This document shows positions 1-6,781 of a stretch of DNA of 12,498 bases, in pieces. The notes under the pieces were generated by a model. It made no database searches, was not told where the DNA came from, and worked only from the letters and a program-made list of their open reading frames with translations. This DNA is from an uncultured Clostridia bacterium (GTDB lineage: Bacteria; Bacillota; Clostridia; Christensenellales; Borkfalkiaceae): assembly GCA_944376035.1 (NCBI GenBank), contig CALWBJ010000100.1, positions 1 through 12,498 of the forward strand, read 5' to 3'. The position numbers and the translations under genes are program-made. The number at the start of each line of letters is the position of its first letter. Position 1 is the first letter of the stretch.

Positions 1-312
1 TATCGTACGATAGACCGTCCGCAGGAAGGCTGGGACGGACACGTGGGGTTCGTACCCGCGTACGTCAAGGAATTAGGTCTTGACCCGACCATGGCCGCGG
101 TACTCTGCGGCCCGCCGATAATGATAAAGTTCACGCTTGCGGGACTGTTGGAGTTAGGGTTTGACAAGTCGAGAGTTTATACGACGCTCGAACTCAGAAT
201 GAAATGCGGTATCGGCAAATGCGGCAGATGCAACGTAGGCGATAAGTTCGTATGTAAGGATGGTCCGGTATTCAGAATGGACGAACTGGACGAACTTCCC
301 CCCGAATATTGA
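1..312 (+). CDS. FAD/NAD(P)-binding electron-transfer subunit, AsrB/PyrK-like (5' end cut by window)
   Basis: C-terminal 103 residues of a ferredoxin-reductase-type electron-transfer protein; the frame is open to the left edge, so the true start lies outside. The visible part contains the nucleotide-binding CGPPIM motif. It ends with a C-x4-C-x2-C-x7-C pattern (CGIGKCGRCNVGDKFVC) followed by KDGPVF. That arrangement is known for anaerobic sulfite reductase subunit B, hydrogenase gamma subunits and the PyrK electron-transfer subunit of dihydroorotate dehydrogenase, where it binds a [2Fe-2S] cluster. The family takes electrons from NAD(P)H through FAD and passes them to a partner enzyme in the cytoplasm. 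It lies 27 nt before an iron-sulfur protein and a fumarate-reductase-like flavoprotein in one operon, so I infer it feeds electrons to those. A GTG at 43 could be read as a start, but recognisable family sequence continues upstream of it. Confidence 0.85.
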   Translation, partial: YRTIDRPQEGWDGHVGFVPAYVKELGLDPTMAAVLCGPPIMIKFTLAGLLELGFDKSRVYTTLELRMKCGIGKCGRCNVGDKFVCKDGPVFRMDELDELPPEY

Positions 313-339
313 TTAAAGGTTGAATATAGGAGTTTAACA

Positions 340-1014
340 ATGGAAAAGAAAGTAAACGTTTATTTTTTCGGTAAAAAATATCAGGTTCCCGACAGCCTTA
401 CCATAATGAAAGCAATGGAATACGCGGGGTATCAACTTATCCGCGGCTGCGGATGCCGTAACGGATTCTGCGGCGCGTGCGCTACCATTTACCGTATACA
501 CGGCAAGCAGGAACTGAAAGCCTGCCTCGCCTGCCAGACCAAAGTAGAAGAGGGAATGTACGTGGCGACCCTGCCGTTTTTCCCGCTCGTGAAACAGGTT
601 TACGATATTGAAAAAATCAAACCGACCGAGCAGATAATGATGCAACTTTATCCCGAAATATATTCCTGCATAGGCTGCAACGCCTGCACCAAGAGTTGTA
701 CGCAGGGACTTAACGTCATGCAGTACATAGCATATGCGCAGCGCGGCGAGTTTGAAAAATGCGCGGAAGAGAGTTTCGACTGCGTAATGTGCGGAGTATG
801 CTCGGCGCGTTGTCCCGCGGGTATATCCCATCCGCAGGTAGCAGAACTTGCGAGAAGGCTTTACGGAAAGTATATCGCGCCCGAATGCAAACACCTTGAA
901 AAGAGGGTTCAGGAAATCAATAACGGCGACTACGTGAAAATAATAGAAGACCTCATGAATAAGCCGGTTTCGGAATTAAAAGAATTATATAATAACAGGG
1001 ATATAGAAAAATAA
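340..1014 (+). CDS. Iron-sulfur electron-transfer protein, [2Fe-2S] plus two [4Fe-4S] motifs (fumarate reductase B-like)
   Basis: A 224-residue soluble protein, close in length to SdhB/FrdB subunits. The N-terminal half resembles a plant-type ferredoxin domain: Cys39-x4-Cys44-x2-Cys47, with the fourth ligand at Cys62 or Cys65; Cys37 is an extra cysteine in the loop. The C-terminal half carries two complete motifs, CIGCNACTKSC (residues 110-120) and CVMCGVCSARCP (148-159), each CX2CX2CX3C. Usual SdhB/FrdB proteins have one [4Fe-4S] and one [3Fe-4S] site, so two full motifs are closer to HdrC/GlpC-type proteins. It probably relays electrons between the upstream FAD/NAD(P) subunit and the downstream flavoprotein. 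The start is supported by TAGGAG at 327-332. Its stop overlaps the next gene's ribosome binding site. The exact acceptor is inferred from context only. Confidence 0.85.
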   Translation: MEKKVNVYFFGKKYQVPDSLTIMKAMEYAGYQLIRGCGCRNGFCGACATIYRIHGKQELKACLACQTKVEEGMYVATLPFFPLVKQVYDIEKIKPTEQIMMQLYPEIYSCIGCNACTKSCTQGLNVMQYIAYAQRGEFEKCAEESFDCVMCGVCSARCPAGISHPQVAELARRLYGKYIAPECKHLEKRVQEINNGDYVKIIEDLMNKPVSELKELYNNRDIEK

Positions 1015-1025
1015 GGAGGCCGCAA

Positions 1026-2633
1026 ATGTATCAATATACCGAAGAACAGATTATATCGATGAAAAAGGTCGAAGCGACCAGAGCGGAAAGAATGAAAAAT
1101 CTTTTCCCGAGAATGAGTGCGGAAGAAAAGGAAAAGGTTTTAAAAGAAAACCATCCCGACTATATAGAGAGTGCGTATGAAACTTTAAAAGTCGGTCCCA
1201 ACAAGGGTGATAAAGTGCTTCACGAACTTGCAGATTTATTGCAGGGCAAGTCGAGAGTGCTCGGAAAAAGGATAAATCTAAAAAAGCCCGACTATGACGT
1301 GGACGTTCTGGTTATCGGCGGCGGAGGCGCGGGATCGTCGGCGGCGATAACGGCGCATGCAAACGGCGCAAACGTCATGATGGTAACCAAATTAAGGATA
1401 GGCGACGCCAACACCATGATGGCGGAAGGCGGAATACAGGCTGCGGATAAAGAAAACGACAGTCCCTCGATACACTATCTCGACGCATTCGGGGGCGGGC
1501 ATTTTGCAGCAAAGCGCGAACTGTTATATAAACTTGTAACCGAGGCGCCCGACGCTATATTGTGGCTCAGCAAATTGGGGGTAATGTTTGATAAGGCTCC
1601 CGACGGGACAATGATAACCACTCACGGCGGCGGTACTTCGAGGAAGAGAATGCATGCCTGCAAAGATTATTCGGGTGCGGAGATAATGAGAACGCTACGC
1701 GACGAAGTACTGAACAGAAATATACCCGTAGTAGATTTTACCGCTGCGATAGAGATAATAAAGGACGACGAGGGCAAGGCTTGCGGAGCGGTCTTAATGA
1801 ATATGGAGACCAAAGAAATTCTCATTGCGCGCGCAAAGACCGTTATTATCGCTACCGGCGGCGCAGGAAGACTGCACTATCAGGGTTTCCCGACAAGTAA
1901 CCATTACGGCGCAACCGCGGACGGACTAGTTCTTGCTTACAGAGCGGGCGCGAAACTTCTTTATGCGGATACCCTTCAATATCACCCCACAGGCGCGGCA
2001 GAGCCCACACAGATTTTCGGCGCGCTCGTTACGGAAAAGGTGAGATCCTTGGGCGCTCAACTCGTTAATAAAGACGGTAATGCGTTCGTTTATTCACTTG
2101 AAACGAGAGACGTTACGGCTTCTTCCATAATAAGAGAATGCAAGCAGAGACACAACGGCGTCAAGACGGTTGACGGCGAGGGAGTATGGCTCGATACTCC
2201 CATGATAGAACTTATAGGCGGAGAAGGCACTATTGAAAAACGTATACCCGCGATGATGAGAATGTTCGGAAAATACGGTATAGATATAAGAAAAGAACCC
2301 ATACTGATATACCCGACGCTTCACTATCAGAACGGCGGAATAGATATAAGTACAGACGGACAGAGCGGAGTGGAAAACCTTTATGTCGCGGGCGAAGCGG
2401 TCGGAGGAATACACGGAAGGAACAGGCTTATGGGCAACTCGCTTCTGGATATTATCGTATTCGGAAGGAATGCGGGTAAATATGCAAGCGAGAAAGCGAA
2501 GACCGTTAAGATAGGAAGGATGAATCTTGACCACGTTAAGGCGTTCAAGAAAGAACTTGACGAAGCGGGAATAAATCCCGTCAAATTCTCACCGCAACTT
2601 CTTCCCAATTATACAAGACAACCTTCAATCTGA
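1026..2633 (+). CDS. FAD-dependent fumarate reductase/L-aspartate oxidase family flavoprotein (FrdA-like)
   Basis: A 535-residue flavoprotein. Residues 1-90 are a lysine/glutamate-rich extension not typical of FrdA. The FAD-binding Rossmann motif IGGGGAG is at 97-103, and a second FAD-contact ATGGAGR is at 276-282. Compared with E. coli FrdA, all five fumarate-site residues are present: His320 (HPTG), Glu337 (VTEKVR), Arg361 (TRDV), His433 (LHYQNGG) and Arg467 (HGRNRL). The histidine that covalently binds FAD in FrdA (SHTVAAEGG) is Asn129 here (ANTMMAEGG), so FAD is probably non-covalent, as in soluble fumarate reductases and NadB. The C-terminal helical domain of SdhA/FrdA is largely absent. 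AAGGAGG at 1013-1019, overlapping the previous stop, sets the start. The likely role is reduction of fumarate to succinate in the cytoplasm; aspartate oxidation or another unsaturated acid is possible. Confidence 0.85.
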   Translation: MYQYTEEQIISMKKVEATRAERMKNLFPRMSAEEKEKVLKENHPDYIESAYETLKVGPNKGDKVLHELADLLQGKSRVLGKRINLKKPDYDVDVLVIGGGGAGSSAAITAHANGANVMMVTKLRIGDANTMMAEGGIQAADKENDSPSIHYLDAFGGGHFAAKRELLYKLVTEAPDAILWLSKLGVMFDKAPDGTMITTHGGGTSRKRMHACKDYSGAEIMRTLRDEVLNRNIPVVDFTAAIEIIKDDEGKACGAVLMNMETKEILIARAKTVIIATGGAGRLHYQGFPTSNHYGATADGLVLAYRAGAKLLYADTLQYHPTGAAEPTQIFGALVTEKVRSLGAQLVNKDGNAFVYSLETRDVTASSIIRECKQRHNGVKTVDGEGVWLDTPMIELIGGEGTIEKRIPAMMRMFGKYGIDIRKEPILIYPTLHYQNGGIDISTDGQSGVENLYVAGEAVGGIHGRNRLMGNSLLDIIVFGRNAGKYASEKAKTVKIGRMNLDHVKAFKKELDEAGINPVKFSPQLLPNYTRQPSI

Positions 2634-2656
2634 AAAAATAACGGAGAAAAAATTAA

Positions 2657-4105
2657 ATGGAGAGTGAAAAAATGGAAAATCCGACAGAGATAAAAGAGAC
2701 TTCTGCCACCGAAGAGCAAGAAAGCGTAAGCGAACCTTCGGGCGGCAACGGAAAGAAAAGTCTTAAATGGCTTTGGATAACGCTTGGTATAGTTATAGTC
2801 GGCGCGATAGCCGCCTGGTGCATAGTCAACGCGTTAAAGGTAGATAACGGCATAGAAGAAGTATTCAATGTCGGGCAGGTATTAGCGCTTTTGACCGGAA
2901 TGTTTTCCGTCGCGCTTTTAGGATACCTTTTGGGCAGAATCACAATAAAGGGAGTGTCTCTCGGGACCGCGGGCGTATTTCTTGTGGCAATACTGTTCGG
3001 CTATCTCTGCACACTTCCGTGGCTGGAAAACGCACCGATATTCAACGTGTTTTACATGAGAGATACAGAGTCCACCTTAAACGGTTATTTTGAAAATATC
3101 GTTCAGAATATCGGGCTAATTCTTTTCGTCGCGGCAGTCGGATTTATTGCCGGACCGAGTTTTTTCAAAAACTTAAAAAAGAACGCTAAATCGTACGTTT
3201 TGCTAGGCGTAATAATAATTTTTTCGGGCGGAGCCGTAGCGGCACTGTTTACTTTAATACCCGGAATAAGCCCTGAGTTTTCTGCGGGTATTCTGTCGGG
3301 CGCACTAACAACTACTCCCGGGTTTTCTGCGGCAAAAGAAGCGGCGGACGCAACTTTACGTAACTCCGTTACTCTCGGCCACGCAATAGCCTATCCTTTC
3401 GGAGTCGTAGGCGTAGTTTTATTCGTTCAGCTCGTTCCCAAGATAATGAAGGCGGATATGAAAAAAGAACGTCTCGCTTTAAGTTCGGGAGTTATAGATA
3501 TTCATAAGAAGAGAGAAGGACTTTTAGTTTGCGACTCTTACGGACTTATGCCTTTTGCACTAGCAGTCGTATGCGGTATAGCAGTCGGTTCGATAACCAT
3601 TCCTCTTACAGGCGCGGGTTACGACGGAGCGTGTTTCTCTCTCGGGAACACTGGCGGCGTGCTCATAATGTGTTTAATTTTCGGTCACTTCGGAAGGATA
3701 GGGAAACTTTCCCTTGATGTCCCCGAAAAGACCATAAAAGTATTCCGTGAATTCGGACTTATGCTCTTCCTTATCGGAGCGGGCGTGTCCGGCGGAGTAA
3801 GCCTTGTCAGTGAGATAAGTAAATCAGAACTCGGCGGTATGCTTGTTCTGTACGGATTTATAGGCGGCGCGGTAATGACTTTGATTCCTATGTTTATCGG
3901 TTTCTTCTTTGCTAAACACGTATTGAAGATTGCGCTCTTAAATAATCTCGGGTCAATTACCGGCGGAATGACGAGTACTCCCGCGCTCGGCACCTTAATA
4001 AACGTGTCGGGAACGGACGACGTAGCCTCAGCGTATGCCGCAACTTATCCGATAGCGCTCGTCGCGGTCGTGCTTGTGTCGCAATTCCTGGTTATACTTT
4101 TATAA
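2657..4105 (+). CDS. AspT/YidE/YbjL-type (aspartate:alanine exchanger family) membrane transporter
   Basis: A 482-residue integral membrane protein with roughly ten to twelve hydrophobic segments after a charged cytosolic tail (residues 1-36). The segments include about 38-60, 74-118, 149-168, 178-201, 240-262, 297-318, 364-385, 393-416 and 459-482. The two halves are related: GALTTTPGFSAA (215-226) matches GGMTSTPALGTL (436-447), the paired G-x-x-T-x-TP signature of the aspartate:alanine exchanger family. Unlike YidE/YbjL and AspT, it has no large central TrkA-C domain, only a short loop at about 263-296. AspT exchanges aspartate for alanine; the substrate here is unknown. As the last gene of a fumarate-reductase-like operon, exchange of aspartate, fumarate or succinate is a reasonable inference. 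Two starts are possible: ATG 2657 with GGAG at 2643-2646, or ATG 2672 with GGAGAG at 2659-2664. Confidence 0.85.
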   Translation: MESEKMENPTEIKETSATEEQESVSEPSGGNGKKSLKWLWITLGIVIVGAIAAWCIVNALKVDNGIEEVFNVGQVLALLTGMFSVALLGYLLGRITIKGVSLGTAGVFLVAILFGYLCTLPWLENAPIFNVFYMRDTESTLNGYFENIVQNIGLILFVAAVGFIAGPSFFKNLKKNAKSYVLLGVIIIFSGGAVAALFTLIPGISPEFSAGILSGALTTTPGFSAAKEAADATLRNSVTLGHAIAYPFGVVGVVLFVQLVPKIMKADMKKERLALSSGVIDIHKKREGLLVCDSYGLMPFALAVVCGIAVGSITIPLTGAGYDGACFSLGNTGGVLIMCLIFGHFGRIGKLSLDVPEKTIKVFREFGLMLFLIGAGVSGGVSLVSEISKSELGGMLVLYGFIGGAVMTLIPMFIGFFFAKHVLKIALLNNLGSITGGMTSTPALGTLINVSGTDDVASAYAATYPIALVAVVLVSQFLVILL

Positions 4106-4128
4106 TTTAGTGTTGCGGTTTGGCGGTA

Positions 4129-4155
4129 TTTGTATAAACATTCGGTTTGTATAAA
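4129..4155. repeat. Two 10-bp direct repeats (TTTGTATAAA), 17 bp apart
   Basis: TTTGTATAAA occurs at 4129-4138 and again at 4146-4155, each preceded closely by CGGT. The pair lies just after the transporter stop codon and before the next promoter. It could be a short tandem duplication or paired binding sites. Nothing in the sequence shows which. Confidence 0.45.
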
Positions 4156-4187
4156 TTATAAGTTCGAAAATCTTGAATAACTTATAA
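4156..4187. other. AT-rich inverted repeat, 9-bp stem
   Basis: TTATAAGTT (4156-4164) is the exact reverse complement of AACTTATAA (4179-4187), giving a 9-bp stem with a 14-nt loop in the 3' region of the transporter operon. The stem is AT-only apart from one GC pair, so it is weak, and no T-run follows. Confidence 0.35.
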
Positions 4188-4204
4188 AATATTAATGAAA
4201 ATTA

Positions 4205-4242
4205 ACGCCCCTCACAGGATAAAAGCATCTTGCGAGGGGCGT
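4205..4242. terminator. GC-rich hairpin after the redox/transporter operon (possible terminator)
   Basis: ACGCCCCTC (4205-4213) pairs perfectly with GAGGGGCGT (4234-4242). The 20-nt loop has a further GAT/ATC pairing inside (4218-4220 with 4227-4229). This is the only strong structure between the operon end at 4105 and the next promoter at 4291, so it may end the operon's transcript. The plus-strand sequence after it (CAGTATGTAC) is not T-rich, whereas the minus-strand tail (TTAATTTTC) is. It is therefore not a textbook terminator in the plus direction. Confidence 0.4.
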
Positions 4243-4290
4243 CAGTATGTACATCAAAACAATTAAAATCTTTATAAATATAATAAACTA

Positions 4291-4319
4291 TTGACACTTT
4301 AATCAAATTCTGTTAAAGT
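4291..4319 (+). promoter_or_regulatory. Sigma-70/SigA-type promoter for the acyltransferase gene
   Basis: A perfect -35 TTGACA (4291-4296) is followed after 17 bp by TAAAGT (4314-4319, four of six matches to TATAAT). The extended -10 dinucleotide TG sits at 4311-4312. The predicted transcription start is near 4326, leaving only about 13 nt of leader before ATG 4339. This agrees with the gene being an independent unit rather than part of the preceding operon. Confidence 0.65.
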
Positions 4320-4333
4320 AAAATAAGAAAAAC

Positions 4334-4338
4334 AAAGG
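4334..4338 (+). promoter_or_regulatory. Weak, abutting ribosome binding site (AAAGG)
   Basis: The only purine-rich stretch before ATG 4339 is AAAGG, directly adjacent to the start codon with no spacer. With the promoter so close, translation may be weak or nearly leaderless. The next in-frame ATG (4369) has no better site upstream, so 4339 is kept. Confidence 0.4.
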
Positions 4339-5640
4339 ATGAAAACGCTTCTGCGTATATTAAAAGAAATGAAATTGACCCTTGCACAGAAACTTGAAAA
4401 AAAGAAATTTAAACGTCCTCCCGCGGTAATATATCCGCTTTTACTAAAAGTAATAGTAAAATCGCTTGCAAGAAAATGGAACGTGCACTTTGAGTTTAAT
4501 GTTGATACTTCAAAGATAAAACCTCCGTTTGTAGTTGTATTCAATCATCAGTCGAGAAACGACTATGTTTTTACATCTCTGGCATTTCCCAAAACCCGAC
4601 TTAATTATGTAGCGGGATATAATGAATTTTTCAGAGCGCATCTCAAATTCATATTTTCGCTTTGTCAGGCTATACCCAAAAGGAATTTTGTACCGGACCT
4701 TCACGCGGTAATGGAAGCAACGAGAATAATCAGACAAGGCGGCGCAATATGTTTTTCTCCCGAAGGGATGAGTTCCATATCCGGGACAAATCAGCCGGTT
4801 GCTTTGGGCTCGGGAAAATTTCTTAAACATCTGGGAGTGCCCGTATACTATGTAAATATAAAAGGCGCGTATCTTATGGCGCCGAAATACTGTCTTGACG
4901 ACAGGATAGGAAAGGTAAGCGTTGTTACCGATCTGCTGTTTACGGAGGAGCGCCTTAATTGTTTGAGCGACAGAGAGATTGACGAAGAACTGAATCGCGT
5001 TATGACGCACGACGATTATAAGTACAATAAACAAGTAAGAGTGAGATACAGCGGCAAAGATTTTGCAAAGAACATGCATACGTTTTTATATAAATGTCCC
5101 AAATGCAAAAAGGAATTTACCATGAAAGGCGAGGGCGACCGGATATACTGTACTGAATGCGGTAACGGCGCAGCGGTAAATGAGTATTATGACCTTATAC
5201 CTTTAAGCGAAGATTGCGTGATATTCGATACGCCTTCCGATTGGTATCAGTGGCAGAGAGAAACGGTGCACGAAGAAATTCTCTCAAATAATTCTTTCCG
5301 AATGACTGAAAAAGTAAAACTCGGAACATTGCCCGATTACAAATATTTGAAAAATCATGCCACGAGCGAAATAACGGGTGAAGGAGTGATAGAACTGAGC
5401 CGTGAAGGATTTTCTTTTGCAGGGAAGAAAAACGGGAAACCTATTGCATTTTCCATACCTACTAATATATTGCCGACATACGGAATGTGTACGGACATGA
5501 CGAGGTTTTATACTTTTTACGAAAAAACTTTTTATGAGTTTTATCCCGAAACGGAATGCGTTGCCAAATGGTTTCTTGCGACCGAGGAAATGCATCGCAT
5601 AAACGGCGGAAGTTGGAAAAGTCCTAAATATCCGTTATAA
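4339..5640 (+). CDS. PlsC-like 1-acyl-sn-glycerol-3-phosphate acyltransferase with C-terminal zinc ribbon and unknown domain
   Basis: A 433-residue protein. The N-terminal part (about 30-230) is a PlsC-type acyltransferase: the catalytic HX4D motif is NHQSRND (His70, Asp75), and FSPEGMSS (139-146) matches the substrate-binding EG block usually written FPEGTRS. The family transfers a fatty acyl chain to lysophosphatidic acid or a related acceptor at the cytoplasmic membrane face. Typical PlsC proteins are about 200-250 residues. This one continues with a zinc ribbon (Cys253-x2-Cys256 and Cys271-x2-Cys274) and about 155 further residues that I do not recognise. It has its own promoter and a strong terminator 170 nt downstream, and does not look operonic. 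The acyltransferase assignment is firm by motif; acceptor and role (phospholipid, glycolipid or other) are unknown. Confidence 0.8.
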   Translation: MKTLLRILKEMKLTLAQKLEKKKFKRPPAVIYPLLLKVIVKSLARKWNVHFEFNVDTSKIKPPFVVVFNHQSRNDYVFTSLAFPKTRLNYVAGYNEFFRAHLKFIFSLCQAIPKRNFVPDLHAVMEATRIIRQGGAICFSPEGMSSISGTNQPVALGSGKFLKHLGVPVYYVNIKGAYLMAPKYCLDDRIGKVSVVTDLLFTEERLNCLSDREIDEELNRVMTHDDYKYNKQVRVRYSGKDFAKNMHTFLYKCPKCKKEFTMKGEGDRIYCTECGNGAAVNEYYDLIPLSEDCVIFDTPSDWYQWQRETVHEEILSNNSFRMTEKVKLGTLPDYKYLKNHATSEITGEGVIELSREGFSFAGKKNGKPIAFSIPTNILPTYGMCTDMTRFYTFYEKTFYEFYPETECVAKWFLATEEMHRINGGSWKSPKYPL

Positions 5641-5948
5641 TTTGTAAAATTTCAATCACGTTATCCGATTTTCAACATTACAGTAAATATTTCTATCTTT
5701 AATTTGAATATAGATATTGCAATAACATTAAAACAGATATTATAGAGATAAATATAATAAGGGAATTCGAGTTATATTTATAGTAAAAATAAAACTGTAA
5801 AAAAGTAAACTAACTGCGGGCGCTAGATTTTCTAGCGCCCGCAGTTAATTTTTATAATGATAAAGAGTAAGAATAAATTATAGTAAAATAAAATTATATA
5901 ACTATTGAATATGCAACCCATTGCTTAAAATGTGTAACAAGAAAACGT
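5641..5948. other. Convergent intergenic region, AT-rich
   Basis: This 308-bp gap lies between the 3' ends of two convergent genes. Apart from the hairpin terminator at 5811-5847 it is simple AT-rich DNA. A short element resembling TATAGTAAAATAAAA occurs near 5779 and again near 5879. I see no ORF with a credible ribosome binding site. Confidence 0.6.
5811..5847. terminator. Strong bidirectional rho-independent terminator
   Basis: A perfect 17-bp stem pairs 5811-5827 with 5831-5847 around a TTT loop. The core is GCGGGCGCTAGA/TCTAGCGCCCGC. The plus strand continues with AATTTTTAT; the minus strand continues into GTTTACTTTTTT. T-rich tails on both sides and its place between convergent genes indicate that it terminates both the acyltransferase and the AraC-type regulator transcripts. 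Confidence 0.9.
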
Positions 5949-6746
5949 TTACTGAAATTGTTTTCTGTATGCCAAAGGGGAAATATTATTTTTCTTTTTG
6001 AAAATCAAAGAAAAATAATTTGAGGAAGAAAATCCCGTGAGGTAAGAAATTTCTTCCATACTTTTTTTTGTATCTTTGAGAAGTTGTTTTGCCGCGCTCA
6101 TTCTCATGTTCAGAACATAATCGCTTATGGTTATGTTAGTATATTTTTTAAACAGTTTGGATATATAGCCCTGAGACAGATAAAATTTTTCCGAAAGGGT
6201 TTTTACAGATACATCCGAACTGATGTTTTCGGATAAATACTTGATAATATTGATAAGTGCGAGAGGATATTGTTTCAGTCTGTGATTCTGAGTAGCCGTA
6301 CCGTTGATATTTACAAACTCGCGCAGAGTTACAAAAAGATAACACAAATAAATATGAACGGACTCGGCAGCCATATTCTGAGGTGTTTTTTTGTAATATT
6401 CAAAAATTTTATCAAAGATATAATTTATATGCTTTACCTGATCGTCTTTAAATGTTATAGGCCCGAACAATGACATGAAATTAACAATTTCGAGTTGGGG
6501 TTTTGTAAAATAATCCGGTGATACGTTAATATTTATACGGGTAAAGTTTTTTCCGTTGGTTTTGTGCATTGTGTAAGGCGGGATAATAAGAAGTGTATTC
6601 TTTTTAAGGTTGTAGACGTTATTGTTGACAAAAACCGTACGTTCGCCGTCCGTAAGATAATAAAGTTCATAATATGGATGATGGTGCAGATCAGCCATAT
6701 TCCACTCGGAATTTTTTGTAACTTTATCCATTTCTATAAAAGACAT
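5949..6746 (-). CDS. AraC-family transcriptional regulator with cupin-type sensor domain
   Basis: A 265-residue regulator of normal AraC-family length. The N-terminal half is an AraC-type cupin: a histidine cluster HHHPYYELYYL (21-31) and LLIIPPYTMH (52-61), as in regulators that sense sugars or other small ligands. The C-terminal AraC DNA-binding domain has a first helix-turn-helix at about 178-201 (VKTLSEKFYLSQGYISKLFK) and a second at about 229-250, followed by the conserved SPLAYRKQF tail. The start is supported by GAGGTG (complement of 6756-6761), 9 nt before the ATG. It is transcribed divergently from a lipoprotein gene 409 bp away; such regulators often control the divergent gene, so the lipoprotein is a plausible target. 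The ligand is unknown. Confidence 0.9.
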   Translation of the reverse strand: MSFIEMDKVTKNSEWNMADLHHHPYYELYYLTDGERTVFVNNNVYNLKKNTLLIIPPYTMHKTNGKNFTRININVSPDYFTKPQLEIVNFMSLFGPITFKDDQVKHINYIFDKIFEYYKKTPQNMAAESVHIYLCYLFVTLREFVNINGTATQNHRLKQYPLALINIIKYLSENISSDVSVKTLSEKFYLSQGYISKLFKKYTNITISDYVLNMRMSAAKQLLKDTKKSMEEISYLTGFSSSNYFSLIFKKKNNISPLAYRKQFQ

Positions 6747-6769
6747 TATAATTTACACCTCACAAAGGT

Positions 6770-6781
6770 TCGAATATTCGA
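6770..6781. promoter_or_regulatory. 12-bp perfect palindrome (TCGAATATTCGA), possible operator
   Basis: The palindrome lies 24 nt before the regulator's start codon. It is just downstream of a TATAAT hexamer on the minus strand (complement of 6789-6794), so it would cover the predicted transcription start. That position suits a repressor or autoregulation site. No good -35 was found for that -10, and the binding protein is unknown. Confidence 0.45.

Noticed and set aside
43..312. Reading GTG 43 as the true start of the first gene
   Set aside because: The frame stays open to position 1 and the residues before GTG fit the family, so the gene is simply cut by the window edge.
334..894. 186-codon minus-strand frame opposite the iron-sulfur gene
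   Set aside because: It lies fully antisense to a gene with clear cysteine motifs, its product matches no family I recognise, and it has no supporting operon context.
1026..2633. Calling the flavoprotein nadB (L-aspartate oxidase)
   Set aside because: The active-site residues are shared between NadB and FrdA, but the iron-sulfur and NAD(P)H subunits beside it and the absence of nadA/nadC favour a reductase. NadB remains an alternative.
4510..5079. 189-codon minus-strand frame inside the acyltransferase gene
   Set aside because: The plus strand carries the catalytic HX4D and EG motifs there; the antisense frame has no recognisable domain.
5779..5895. Repeated TATAGTAAAATAAAA-like strings flanking the terminator
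   Set aside because: The copies are short, inexact and low-complexity; they are not convincing as a functional repeat or mobile-element end.
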